Assembly (NCBI GenBank): GCA_034509925.1
Contig: CM067538.1
Coordinates: forward strand, 6,054,778-6,118,777
DNA: 64,000 nt
Direction: 5' to 3'
Origin: Hirudinaria manillensis
Taxonomy: Eukaryota > Annelida > Clitellata > Hirudinida > Hirudinidae
In this document: one piece after another, positions 20,247 through 32,489 of the stretch
Layout: each line of letters opens with the position of its first letter
Position numbering within the stretch: position 1 is the stretch's first letter
Position numbers and translations under genes: made by a program
The notes under the pieces: model-generated
What the model was told of the DNA's origin: nothing
What the model saw: the letters and a program-made list of their open reading frames with translations, nothing else
Database searches by the model: none

Positions 20247-22090
20247 ATGATCAAACTGTTGGCAGTGCTGAACGTTCTTCTGTTGGCTTTATCAGCTCAA
20301 GGATGTTATAAACCTGACTTGGAAGAGAGAAAATACGTCAAGTATGTGCCAATATTTTTTGAATCATCTTTCACTAAAGTGCCTCGCGAAAAATGAAGAA
20401 GTAAAGCTAATCATAACAAACGTTAAACTAATTGTAGACATCAGCCGAGAATTTGGGAGTTGAAAAATGTCGAAATACCAAAGAGCTGGGATTGGAGAAA
20501 CGCTACTAAAACCAATTGCATGACTCCTATTAGAAACCAGCACATACCTCAATGTAAGTCTTTTCAATTCATTATTTCGATTTTCATGTCATCATAATAA
20601 TCCTAAATGATGAGTAAGACATTATTAACCTCAAAATCAGATTGTGGATCTTGCTGGGCTATCGCTACTAAAACCAGTTGCATGACACCGATTAGAAACC
20701 AGCACATCCCAAAAAGCAAGTCTTTCCAAGTGAACTTTTTTAATTTTGTCACCATAACGAAACCAATCATGATGAATAACACGTTGTTAACCTCAAAATC
20801 AGGATGTGGATCATGCTGGGCTATGGCTACCACAAGTGCCCTGGCTGACCGTATCAACATAAAAAGAAGTGGTATACCTGGTGTACCTGTCCCCCCAAAA
20901 TGTACTCGCTTGCGGTAAAGCTGGTAGTTGCTCTGGTGGAGGCCCCCTTGCAGTATATCGATATGCCTACGAAGATGGCATTCCAGACGAATCTTGTAAC
21001 AACTACCAAGGTATAGATCAGAGTGAGTCAAATTTTTGCACCTACCATTTGTATTGGTATGATTCTTTTTTTTTTGTCTGTGACTTGGTTATAATGTCCA
21101 AGACTAACTCATATGACTTCATTTCAATTTTAGAATGCACTCCATTCAACCAATGCGGTGACTGCGATCATAATGGCACGTGTTGGGCTGTCGAGAACTA
21201 TAAAAAGTGGAAGGTCAGTGAGTACGGATCGATTGCAGGAAGAGACAATATGATGAAGGAAATCCTCACCAGAGGGCCAATCGCGTGAGTCCTGATTGGC
21301 AAATTCATCCTGGTCGATATAATTAAACTAAATAACAAAAATCAATTTTTCGTGGAAACCTTAGAGTCCAATACTTGTTCTTAATGAGTTTCACATGCTA
21401 ATTCAAATACATAAATATTATTCACATTAACGGTATGGAGGTAATTGATTAATTAGCATATCATTCATTCTTTATATTTTTATTCAGCTGTGTAGTGAGA
21501 GTCACGCCAAAATTGATACTTTACGAAGGAGGAGTCTTTGAGGAGGACTACATAAAGACACGCGTGAGTATAATTTATACTAATCAAGCAATCGATTTTC
21601 TTGAGGCATGCATAAGCTTGTGCTAAGTAAACACTTTTTGCCATAATTACTTGATTGTTGATAAACTTTTCATTTCTTTTAATATTAATTTCCTCTGTAT
21701 TGTTTTAATATTTATTTTCAATTGCATAGTTCTACCATGCCATTTCCGTGGTTGGATGGGGAGTTGATGAGAATGGAGTCGAGTACTGGATCGGAAGGAA
21801 TTCCTGGGGAACCCCATGGGTAAGTTGGAGGATTTCGAACCCTTATTATTATTATTAATATTATCAGCCCCCTTATGAAATTTTTAAATAATTTAATTAA
21901 TTTCTCATTAGTGTAAGAAAATTTACAATGATTTCTCTATTAATGTGCATAACGTATAAGTCAACTGCTTTTTAAACAGGGTGAGGATGGATGGTTCCGT
22001 ATTGTGACCAGCAAGTACAGGAACGGAACTGGAGGCAATTTCAACCTTGGAATTGAAGAAAAGTGTTCATGGGCTGATCCAATTGTTTAA
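20247..22090 (+). pseudogene. cathepsin Z-like copy D, rearranged and frameshifted
   Basis: Exons 20247-20341 and 20438-20553 are normal. The next exon starts at 20641 with TGTGGATCTTGCTGGGC (catalytic Cys), but after about 22 bases switches to a second copy of the preceding exon ([17 protein letters not shown]), a second intron-like stretch and a second catalytic-Cys exon (about 20811-21021). That second exon has a 5-nt deletion relative to copy B, which shifts the frame to a stop. The later exons 21134-21284, 21488-21563, 21730-21819 and 21980-22090 are intact. It is probably a recent pseudogene; a truncated product cannot be excluded. Confidence 0.85.
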
Positions 22091-22940
22091 GGATATTGTT
22101 CTAAAATACTTCATTCTGATTTAAATTCTTGGATTGTTTTTTACTACTCTCAAGAAATATAATCAGCATCTAGTAATTTGTTTTTTTTTATAGTTTTATT
22201 TAAATAGTGCATAAATTGAAAGCGATTTTAACCCATTACATCGAACATTATTAGAAAACACCCATAACATTTTTATATAACTCTCGATTTAAAAATTCGA
22301 TTTTGAAGACAATTTCATATTTTAATTATTAATATTATTCTGGAAATTATTGTTTTAATATTCTAATGCATTATTTAGAATTTCCAAACAAAAAATTCAT
22401 ACTTTCAAAGTTCATTGGAAAAATTGTTAAAATTTATCACAAAATTGTGAGCTTATTTAACTGTTGATGACTGATGATGAGAATAACTAACAAAAATCTT
22501 AACGATAATTTAGAAATTAGAATCAATCATGTCTGGCTATTAAAATTAGTATTATTAATAAACATTTGAAGTCATATGCGGCTTTGTCTTCACTTTATTA
22601 ACAACTGCGCTCCACTGAAATAAGAATTATTCATTTGGGGAAATGAAATATCAATGGAATAGCTTGCCATTCTGCATCTTTTCCGACACTTAGAAAGGTT
22701 TTCTGATTTATTTTTGGAAGTAGGAAGAAAACAGGAGTAAGGAAATTCAGGATTGTTAAAGGACTCATTTTGAGAAGGTCGAAACCTTATTTAAGCCAGT
22801 AAATAATTTTTGCTCATCTCCCACCATAAATTTATTATTGAATTACGTTGCTTATGAATCTCACGAAAGATAAGATAAATTGTTTTTCTTCCGATAATTG
22901 TGTTAGAGAAGTTATATTAGGTTTCAAGTGGAAACAGTGT
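22091..22940. other. 3' flank of copy D, no gene
   Basis: AT-rich, largely an inverted copy of 4255-4950. Beyond about 22760 it becomes unique and leads to the 3' end of the TEP gene. Confidence 0.7.
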
Positions 22941-22958
22941 TCAGATTGCGACAATGGG

Positions 22959-22964
22959 TTTATT
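22959..22964 (-). terminator. poly(A) signal of the TEP gene
   Basis: AATAAA on the minus strand, in the last (3'-UTR) exon that begins after the acceptor near 23080. Confidence 0.6.
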
Positions 22965-23170
22965 TCAAAGGAATTCAACTAAAAGAAATTTCGAATGTCA
23001 TTTAACTGAAATTTCTCTGAACTTTTTGGAACTTGCGCTGGGAAAGTAGTTCGCTCGATGTCCATGAGTCCGAGGACCTGAAATTTAAAAAAAAATTCAC
23101 ATGAGTTAATTAATTTTAAAATTCAGTTTGACATTCGTTATGCAGGTGTTAAAAGCTCACCTTTCGTTCA

Positions 23171-24016
23171 TCAAGGGCACACCTTGTCTTCACCTTCCTT
23201 GTTGACATCTGCATAAGGTTTTACTGCTGCCTTGGCTAGAAAATAAAAATAATTTGATTAAATTAAAATTAATTAATTATCTAAGAATTGACCATGAACT
23301 AACATGGTTCGATGAGAGCATAACTCCTGATGGGTCTTGGTTGACGGTGGCCAATAATGTTCACCTGGTCAAACTCCAAATCCAGGCACAGCGGTTCGGG
23401 GGACAGCTGCAAATAAAAAATAAAGCAAAATAATGTTAGAAATATTAGTGGAATTTAATAATAATGTGATGTTGAAACAAATATTTTGACCTTGTCAATG
23501 ATAATCCAAGCGGTGCGATCGTCTGCGAAGATCTGGTAGGACTCCACTTTGTCGTTCCTTTGCTTGTTCCTCCTCAGGTCAAATTCGTAGCTACTCAAGA
23601 ATGGTACTTCAACTACCGAGAATCCACTTTCAAAGTGCTTCAGTGACCTGTTGAAACAAATAACATAAGACGTCAGTTCAACTTAATTGCGAAGCAAAAA
23701 TTGATGCCTGTTCATCCAGGGTGCAAGTTCAAAAAAAAATGTGAGCAAATTTTTAACCCCGTGCAGACTTTCAATTCAAGGTGGCCATCAACATTTTTGG
23801 TATCCACACTCAAACTGACCCCGACAGAGTTTTCGGATGGAATGACCGTGTTGTACCTTGTGATACTCTAGTGAAGAGAAATAGAAGAGTTAATGGGTTA
23901 AGTAATTAATGTCCTCATAATTGTCAAGTTTATGTTCTGATAATCACCTGAATCAGTATTAGTCCACTGCCAGATGTTTCAATTTTCAGAGGACAGCCCA
24001 GACTCATGTTGGTATG
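23171..24016 (-). other. TEP exons 32-36 (receptor-binding domain and C-terminus)
   Basis: Exons 23948-24016, 23758-23867, 23491-23647, 23304-23406 and 23171-23235 (stop TGA at 23171-23173). The domain reads KHFESGFSVVEVPFL...DDRTAWIIIDK...RPIRSYALIEP and ends VCP. An alternative donor at GACAAG|GTGTGC would add a longer C-terminus (VLGLMDIERTTF...) from the exon near 23079; the shorter form is preferred. Confidence 0.82.
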
Positions 24017-27000
24017 CTGAAATATGAAAAAAGTTTAATATTCCAAAGAAATAATGAAAAATATGCCATAGTCGCTTGCATCGAAAGAAACGGAGCCAGC
24101 AAACAGAGGGTGAACAATTTTCAGAGCAGTCTTTTTGTCGTTCGATGCAGTTAGTTCCACGTCCACGTTGATTGATTGGTGACCATAATGCTCCTGAAGC
24201 AGACGACTGTACACTGTCAGAGCCCTCAGTGCAATGGATGTGTCCTGAAAAAAATTCACATGAAATATTTTGGTTAAATTTTTATTTTCTATGAAATCCA
24301 ACCTCGACATAGACGAATGCTCCTTCGTAGGTCATCTGGGAAATCAACCAGTTGATGATTGGCCTTGATTCGTGAAGTCCTCCCATTTCCAGGTGCGTCA
24401 GTGCGACATAAGCTGTGGCTTCGATGCTCAAGGACGAATTGTCATCGTATTCAGCCACTCTCCAGTGAAGTGTACCATCTGTGGTTAAAAAAAATAAAAC
24501 AAAATGTGCAGATAAAACAAGCAAACATCGTTAGAATGACTGTCAACCTTCTTCGATGACAAGCTTGTCTCTCTTCTCGAGAACCTCGTGAACGTTTTCA
24601 CTGCGTGCCAACACCAAAGCGTAAGATCCAATGGCCAGGAGGTAAGAGTCGTCGATCACTTCTTTGGTCGCAAGTGCTTCCTCCAAAAATTTCGTCGATT
24701 TTGAAACTGAAGCTTCGATCAACTTCACGTCTTGTGTCTCCAGCTAAAAACAAAATACATGAGTTCGGTGAGGTCACACAACATGATGACATCAGACAAG
24801 ATGAATGTGACACGCGTCCAAAACTTACAGGCAGGTGTTCTTTGGCTCTGATGAGACTGCTCATGACTTGGGCCGTCAGTGGAATGTCCTTCAAGTTGTG
24901 GACCTTGAAATATAAAGTGAATTATTACGCATTAAATATATAAACAATAATTAATTTAGTTTAGTAATAGTTACTCTTAGAGAGAGAACTCCTTTCTCCT
25001 CCACGTACGATCCATCCTTCTTCTGTCTGCTCATCAGCCATCTGGTTGCTCTTCCTGCTTCATCCTTGTAGCGAGGCTGAACTTCTGCCAAGTCGACCAT
25101 GGAATCCAGCATCATCGATGTCAACCTGCAACAGAAAATAGCCTTGACATATTTACATCACATTGATACAATCGCCAAACTCACCACAAGTAACCAGCCG
25201 ACCCGTGATGAAATGAATAGGAACCATCGTGAAACTGCTTGTTCAGCAAGTTCTGAATAGCTGAAAATATTCATCAAAAAAATATTATTCCATAATTTTT
25301 CTCGTGGAAATATAATGGCAAATTAATCCTACACTCCAGTCCAGATTTGATGCATTTCTCTCTGTGAACGTGTACATTAAAGGAGCCATTGATATCCTCC
25401 CTCTCCACGATCGATCCGCCAGTCTTCGGAACACTCTCGAAAATCGAGTTGTTGGCAAGATGTCTGATGACTTGAAGGGTTTGAATGAAGTTCAGTTTGG
25501 TTCTGTCCTCGAGCAACGAGGGTCTCTGACCTTCCCGACACACTCTCTCGATGACAGGCCCCAACAGATCACCTAAGAGGAATCACATTTGTAAGAGTAT
25601 TTCTAAAGAGTTCGGCGCTGTTTTTAAATGTTTCCAATTCGTTACCATAAATCTTAACTTCTGCTTGCTCTGTGTTGATAATGGCTTTCTTGATCGGTTG
25701 TTTGACATCAATTTCTAGGTGTTCGTTTCCTTGGAAATTGTCCAACACCCACGTCTTTTTGTCTTGCACCTCCATCCCTTCGAACTGAAATAAAATGAAA
25801 ATTTAATTAAAAACTGATTTCTCATTTCTAAAGCATTGGAAACTTACTGTGACTCGAACTGTGGACTCCAAATGTTGTTGAATGATGTGACTTTGAAGAT
25901 TTACCTCGATGTCTAATTCTTTCGAAGCCTCGATTGTGGATTTTACAAAGAACTGAACTTTTGCTTCCTGCATAGGGCCAATCTGAAACAAAATTTTATT
26001 GAATGAATATGACCGCGAACACCACAATATTATTATCTGTCCTTACATTCACCTTTACATTTTGTATGTTAGATTCTTGACACAGAAGCTTCATTCCAAC
26101 GTTATCAGCTATACTACCGTTAACCTGTGGAAAAAAAAGTGTTAGGGTGTTTGAAGATTGAACGAAGGACGTTAGTGATGTTGATTTACCTCTGATTCTA
26201 GCGTGCTATTGTTGAAAATAGTCACTTCTACCAAAAACTCTTCGCCTCTTGTAATCTGTTCAGGATGACTGATGGAACCGATAATTCTAGACCCAACCAC
26301 AACCTGCATAATAATAATCACTAATAATAAATATCAAAGATAATTATCTCAATAATAAATGTGTTTATGCCTGTGTGGGTTCTTCAGAAACGACAACTTT
26401 GTTACCGGGAGTGATGGCGATGGCAGACAATGTGTATACTCCTGCCTTGTAGAAACTGTCATACATGAAGGAGGCCTTTCCAGTGGAACTTGAAATTTAA
26501 AAAAATAAATTACAAATAAATAAATATAAAAATATTATGTTTACTAACTTCATTGTAAAGGCTCTCCAGAATGCGGGATTTAAGCTGTCAAGAGAATCTA
26601 ACTGGCTTTCGAGACTTCCCCAAGTGCCGTTGTTCATGAGTTCTAGCTGCACTTGAGCTGGAAATTGAGATAATATTTGTCAAATATATGAAATAATGAT
26701 GATTGAAAGTAACAAGTGGTCATAAAATTTCTTGAAACCTTGGTAAAATTTAGCATCCGTGAAAATAAGAGCCTCCGATTCCTGAAAAGAAAAATAAGTT
26801 TTAATTAATGCTTCATTATAAGTTAAAAAGGACAAAAATTTGAACAACTTCAAAAATGTTGGCAGGATCGATGCTGGAAGCAGGAATTGTTTTGCAGTCG
26901 TGGCAACTGCTTTTCAGCAAATAACTGACGTAAGTATTCTTCAATCTCATCATCTTCCTCTTGATTTTCTCAAGCCCCTGTAATTAAATTAATATCAATA

Positions 27001-30000
27001 TTAATAAATTACTTTGTGAACATGGTTTACCAAAAATATTATTTAAGAAAAACTTGCAATTTTTTTTGAAACTTCTGAATGGTTTGAATCAAATGCCGGC
27101 ATATCTTCCAGGACGAACGCTCTAACTTCAGAATGTGGCTCTGCTTCCACGGTCACCTCGAGCTGTCCCCCGATGTTGACATAGGGGGATGACAACCGGA
27201 CTTTTACCTGAATAAAATGAAGGGTTCAACTTTAAATTTGAAGAACGACGTTGTTCAAGTATTCATAAAACGACCGACTTTTTGATTCTCCTCTTCGTGA
27301 TCGACGACGAAGAGGATGCTGTCGGCCACGATTTCGTGTCCTGGGGTTTTAGTCCAAACGACGAGGCGAGAGGTTGACATCTTGTGAGAAACATTTCGCG
27401 GAATATTCATTGAGAATTGATGAATAGTCTTTGGTTTGGGCGAAAATATTTCTCCAGAAAGAACCAGCAGTGCCTCACTGACAACCTGGTGAAATGAAAA
27501 AAATTTCTATATGAATAGCAATGTATCTTGCACAATACGATGTCTTCAAATCAACTAACGTTATATGTCAGTCTTTCAGTAGGGAAAGTACTTTCGATTT
27601 TCACTTTCAAGGAATGACCGATCTGAATTTAAGAAAAAAGAATTTAATGTTAGTGTTTTTAAAGCATCTGATTTTCGTCACGAACTTGTATAGTGTACCT
27701 TAACCATAGGTTCCTGATCGAGCAAAATCTGAATTGAAAGATTGTTTTCTTCCTTCGTGTTGAAGGGCTGAACTTCTAAGCTTGGTAGCTCTTTTTCTTT
27801 TTCAGACTCTTCGTTAGCGTAATACACTGGAGGTATCTGGTGAAATGACAATGTTAATATTATTGTAATTATCAATTAAAATTTTATTTATTTCACGTAG
27901 TCTGTCATTCTTACTCTAAGATTAATCCTGACGACATCGGAAGGCACTCTGAAGTCAAATTGACTTATACTGTTTGGAGCCATGGGGACCCTTATGGGAG
28001 TATGATGATGCCCAGACGCGTTGAACATCTCCACCTCAACACGTTTTCCGACGTTTGATTCGAAATCAATTTCTTTCACAGCTCTTAATTCTAACTGCAA
28101 GTGCAGAAATAAAAAATAATTTTTAAATTTAAATTAAAAACTGAATATTACTAAGTAAATTTATTATTACTAGGATTGTAACAGTTTATCATTAATAACA
28201 TTCTCAACAGTAACTGCTCAATCACTTACATAACCCACAAAGAGCTGACCAGGTTTGAACGCTTTTGGAGTGAACCAGTGAAAGGTCACGTCACTGTTTT
28301 TGGGTAGAAACGTTGTTTGTACTTCCTCTTCCTGACCGATAACCCTCTCTCTCAAAACTTGGGTGCGGCGGATAGGTGAGGGGAGTTCAAAGACTCGAAC
28401 TGAGACTACCAGTGTCCTGCCCACAAGCACTTCGTTGCCTTGCGATTGTATGAGTTTCTTCAGTTGATCTGGAATAATTGAAACTTCTGCATACCCTTGT
28501 GGAATCTGAAGCGAAATTTTTATCAAATTGTTATTATTACCAAAAAAATGATGTTGCAATAAATATCCCTGACATCAACCGATCCAAAGTGAACCCAATT
28601 TCTGTCCGGTTGAATTCTTACTATCACATCAGCTCTTCCGTGCAGTGGTGCTCCCGAGAAGTGACTGAAATTGAAAAGGAGTTAAATAACTAATTTGCCA
28701 AGCGTCAACTCGCAGCAAACGTCACAACTTTGGACTCACTTAGACAAAATTGAGATGCTGAAATTCTCATTCAGAATGAAAGGATACTCTATAAAGTCCT
28801 GATATTTTGGTGCCAGTAACTGGACCTTGAAGGCTTTAAAATCTGGAAAAAGACCATGTATTAATGTAAAGATTAAATGATACTTTCTTCTCTTAAAATA
28901 CCTCTCTCTTCGACATGGATGGTCTGGTTTACAACTTGGTCCTGCAAAAATAAAATAGAAACATGTAAAATATTTAAAACAAGCCGATTATAAGTTATCA
29001 ACTAACATGATTCTCAACGGAGATGATTAGTTTTCCTGGCTTCTGCACCAACGGAAGTCGATACGACTTTCTAATAACTCCTAAAATTTATACAAAATGT
29101 CATCAATATAATTAAATTTATATCTAAAGGCTACAAACCGTTGTTTGGAATTTCTTCACCCCATCTAAAAAGTTGCCTTGAATCCTAAAAATAAAAAAAA
29201 CAGTGTCATCCATAGGTAACTCGTCAGTAGAACAAAACTTGGTATTCACCAAGAAATCCATATAAATTGTTATGTTCAACGGTCCAGAAAATGGTTTCAA
29301 ATCGTGACGGAGAGCCAAAATAAGCAATTCAACTGCAATTAAAAAAAAAACAATTTTATTAATGTTGTGGATAATGTAATAATATCGTAAGAATTTATTA
29401 TTACCTAAGTTTATTACGATAATAGCAAGTAATATAAGATTCGACATTGTCGACGAGGATGTCTAACGCTCAAGAACCACTGACAGCTGATTCGTTCATG
29501 AAGTACCTGACCTATCAGATAGAAAAGAACCAGAGAGAGAAAAAAGGGCGCGAAAAAAAAAGGAACAAAGAGATCAAGAACGATGGTTGACAATAATCAA
29601 GATGTTCCAAAATGGTGGAAGTTCTGAACAAAATGTTTGGGAAGAGCAGGGGGAAAACAGAGGAAGGCTTGTGGGGAGCGAAAGGAAAGAGAGGGACGAT
29701 CAGGAAAATCTGTCCTCTTTCCTTACAAAAATCCTCGGTATGAGCAAGGTCAGCACTGTGGCTGGACCTACTCCTGTCCACTGCGGTGGAAAAAGGAAGA
29801 AGTGGAAAAAGATGCTCCACATAGATGTAGTGGGCGAGGCCCAAGAAGAAGTCATGTTGTGCAAGGTCAGCGCAGATGGCAGTGTTGTTTTAATAGGCAA
29901 TAGGTGGACGAGCAGAGTTCCAAGATCAAGGGGATCTTAGTCAGTCCATGAGCAGGGCGATTCATTCAGTAAACAGGAGGAGGAGGAAGCAGAGGATTGC

Positions 30001-31468
30001 TGCAGTAGTCACACTGGCCAAGAACGTGGCAATGTAGATGGCAGCCATGTCAGGAAGCCATGACAGATGCAGATCCGACAAATATGATGATAGGAGGAGA
30101 AACAGTAGAAGTCCCGTGTCAAGAAGGAAGAGGCATTCAGGTGGTAAGGAATGACCACTTCTAAATAGAAGTCAGCAGGACAAAGGGATTGGTGTTGGCC
30201 ATTCGACAGAGGCAAGTCGATAGTAGAGGAACGCTCCCAAGAGGATGCAGTGCCAAAACCACCAAGAAGAAACCATCAACCACTCTGATCCTCACGCCAT
30301 CGCAGTCTACCTAGGCATCTCGTCATCGACGCAAGCAAGATCTATAATTATATTATATTATAACGATAATATTCAGAATATTTTTGAGGCTAGTGCAATG
30401 GCATACTCTTGGTAACAAAACAGTTTAGTATCTCCGATTCCCAAAGTAGTCCTTAATTAGATGGCACGTACCCACTTACTATAACATACAACAATTAATA
30501 AAAATGTTAAAGTGATTCCTAAGTAAGATAAAAGTCGCAGAGTGCCGTGTTCGAAAACCAGCTTGTAACAAAGTCATCCTCTGATGCTAAGAAAATCGTG
30601 CTAAATAAACGGGTTTCATTCAAAGTAACCTGTTTCTCCAGGCTTGTAGCGAAGTTTGTCCGATGTGATCGTTATGAGGATGCTCTTCCATTTCACTGGC
30701 AGGAACACTTCGTAGTCGAACGTGACCAGGCCTTTTGACTTGAGCATGACTTTGTAGTTCTTCTTCAGCAGTTTCTGGTCCGAAGGAATCTGAAAAAAAT
30801 AAAATTAAATTCATTAAACCGGTTGAAAACTGATGATTTCTCGTTTCTCACCATGACTTGGAAGGTCCTTGAATGCACAGCTGGAGGAATAAAAATAATT
30901 AAAATTATAAAAATGACAATAATGGCTATAAGCATTTAAATAGAAAAGTCTGTTTAAGCAAATGATTTCTTTCTTCTTGAAGATGTCACCAAGTACTGAC
31001 ATGTCACATTCTGCTTCAGATCAAGTGTCCAAATGCTCTGGAAGGTAAGCAGATCCTGAATTTCAACGCTGACCATCAAGCTCGGATCTTTTTCCTGGGT
31101 GAGCATCGGATGATCCACTTGAATGAAGACGGCAAATTCGTTGTTGGGGACGATAACACTGCTGGTCACGACAACATGAGATCTGCAACGAAAAAAATTT
31201 AAATGTCATTTATGGTGTCCTCCTCATTGCCATTCTTCCATCATCATCGTCGTCGTCATCTTCGTCGACGTCATTGGCGTCGTCGTCTTCATCGGCGTAG
31301 TTGGCGTCGTCGTCTTCGTCATCGTCGTCCCCATCTCCATCATCCATTTTCATTTGTTTCCTTCACACGTGAAACCCACGTTTTCTCGTTGCCATCTCCA
31401 ACAGCTGAACTGACCCAGAAGAACGTGGAGAACAGGAACAGACCCGTGCAGAGGCGTTTTACAGACAT
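23171..31468 (-). CDS. secreted TEP / alpha-2-macroglobulin-like protein without thioester motif
   Basis: Thirty-six exons join in phase to 4326 bp (1441 aa), the usual length of the family. Order: signal peptide (MSVKRLCTGLFLFSTFF), macroglobulin domains (YKPGETVELLILALRHDLKP in MG2), central MG6 region, thioester domain, receptor-binding domain. Family members are extracellular protease inhibitors or complement-like opsonins. In this protein the conserved GCGEQ is absent: residues 919-947 read GDLLG...ERVCREGQRPS...RTKLNF. It cannot form the normal thioester, so I infer a non-covalent or structural role like other thioester-less TEPs. It lacks an anaphylatoxin-like Cys cluster and a GPI tail, which argues against C3 and CD109. 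Promoter at about 31610; intron 4 carries a foreign-looking segment. Confidence 0.93.
24092..25572 (-). other. TEP exons 25-31 (thioester domain, motif lost)
   Basis: Exons 25333-25572, 25185-25260, 24975-25125, 24829-24903, 24548-24743, 24303-24478 and 24092-24244. The alpha-alpha barrel is well kept (QFHDGSYSFHHGS, YLWLTSMMLDSMVDL, RQKKDGSYVEEKG, IPLTAQVMSSLI, ATAYVALTHLE), but at the site of GCGEQ the residues just before LNF are LLEDRTK. A nearby CREGQ lies about nine residues too early and with different spacing. Confidence 0.88.
25646..26781 (-). other. TEP exons 18-24 (bait/linker region to start of TED)
   Basis: Exons 26739-26781, 26549-26657, 26371-26488, 26190-26303, 26053-26124, 25848-25982 and 25646-25784. 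Landmarks: ESEALIFTDAKFYQ, AGVYTLSAIAITPG and HPEQITRGEEFLVEV (the conserved RGE before the MG7-like part). Exon 26371-26488 ends CAG|GCATAA: the reading frame needs a GC-AG intron here. Confidence 0.85.
26849..29332 (-). other. TEP exons 5-17 (MG2 to MG6)
   Basis: Exons 29250-29332, 29139-29184, 29007-29080, 28902-28941, 28740-28842, 28574-28664, 28230-28505, 27915-28094, 27699-27836, 27560-27622, 27279-27485, 27073-27207 and 26849-26977. Family landmarks: LKPFSGPLNITIY, DSRQLFRWGEEIPNNG, HFSGAPLHGRADVIVRI, KNSDVTFHWFTP, RLVVWTKTPGHEIVADS. The donor of exon 27073-27207 (GAA|GTTTCA) is weak and is the least certain junction. Confidence 0.85.
29405..29447 (-). CDS. possible alternative first exon of the TEP gene
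   Basis: On the minus strand, ATG at 29447 opens MSNLILLAIIVINL, a hydrophobic signal-like peptide, and ends at TTAG|GTAATAAT in phase 1. That is exactly the phase needed to join exon 29250-29332. It would make a TEP form lacking MG1 under a second promoter. No TATA box is evident. Chance is possible for such a short exon. Confidence 0.35.
29459..30345. other. GC-richer segment in TEP intron 4
   Basis: Distinct composition from surrounding introns. Plus-strand frames include MSNAQEPLTADSFMKYLTYQ (from 29460; 44 aa) and a 117-aa frame 29587-29940 with the charged stretches GGKRKKWKKMLHIDVVG and KVSADGSVVLIGNRW. No domain recognised and the frames are broken, as in a decayed mobile element or captured gene. 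No flanking repeats found. Confidence 0.45.
30630..31468 (-). other. TEP exons 1-4 (signal peptide, MG1, start of MG2)
   Basis: Exons 31380-31468, 31001-31182, 30852-30880 and 30630-30789. Exon 1 holds the signal peptide, exon 2 reads HVVVTSSVIVPNNEFAVFIQ, exons 3-4 read SRTFQVM|IPSDQKLLKKNYKV and end in LRYKPGET with one base over. An acceptor TCACAG directly before the ATG exon points to a non-coding first exon upstream. Confidence 0.88.
31228..31352. repeat. TCG/TCA-rich trinucleotide tract in TEP intron 1
   Basis: Imperfect CATCATCGTCGTCGTC-type repeat. Any reading frame through it is low complexity (His/Arg) and not considered a gene. Confidence 0.8.
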
Positions 31469-31607
31469 CTCTGTGAGGAATAAAATAGTAACATTAGTTT
31501 AAAAATAGCAACATTGCTAGGCTTACTAATCCCTGTCGGGATAAATGAATCAGTTAACTTCACTTAACCTCTTCACTGAGTCCATGTTCTTGTTTCAAAC
31601 CTTCCTT

Positions 31608-31616
31608 CCTTTTATA
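31608..31616 (-). promoter_or_regulatory. TATA box of the TEP gene
   Basis: TATAAAAGG on the minus strand, about 140 bp upstream of the ATG, leaving room for a short non-coding exon and a 5'-UTR intron ending in CCTCACAG. Confidence 0.65.
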
Positions 31617-32033
31617 CATTTCCCGGACTTGTTCTTCTCTGCACACGTGGAAATTAATTATTTTCAATCGATATCATTCAATTCAGTCTGAGTTCTTAAA
31701 ATAGAAACTAATCGAACTGCAATAGTAATTAATTTAAACTTTGAATAATTATGACTAATAATTATAACATTTGAAATTATTATTTATAGAATAATTAAAT
31801 TATAAATAAACATATAAATCAAAGTTTATGTGTTGTCATTATATCTAATTATTTGAGGCTGCTTCTGAAGAACCAATTATGGACATATCATCATAATTAC
31901 TACTATTATCATCATCATCATCACCCTCGGCAATTCCATCATGGTCACCACCATGGTCATAGTAAATGTCATGTTCACGGTCGTCAACTCCATCATCATT
32001 ACCATTGTCAATATTATCACGGACTGAGTTTAC

Positions 32034-32036
<3 letters not shown>

Positions 32037-32129
<93 letters not shown>

Positions 32130-32179
32130 CTGGATGCAGTTAAAAATCATATCATCACATATTATTATTATTATTACTA

Positions 32180-32262
<83 letters not shown>
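32037..32262. repeat. (ATT)n microsatellites
   Basis: Two tracts (32037-32129 and 32157-32262) of ATT with few interruptions. The wider stretch 31620-33540 holds no gene I can support. Confidence 0.95.
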
Positions 32263-32457
32263 TCAGTTAATCAAGTCTTAGAACTTTGCATTTCTTCAGA
32301 AATGTCTATGCAAATTGTCGAATTTCATTTAATTCCTTGTCTCCACCATTTTGTATCGTTATTCAAATGCTAAGAGACATTACAATTATTTTGTATGACG
32401 GATAACAATAATTTCTTTTGTATTTTTGACTATAATTATTTAGTTTTTATATTATTA

Positions 32458-32489
<32 letters not shown>

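Noticed and set aside
31845..32373. His/Ile-rich ORFs on both strands
   Set aside because: Products of CAT and ATT trinucleotide repeats.
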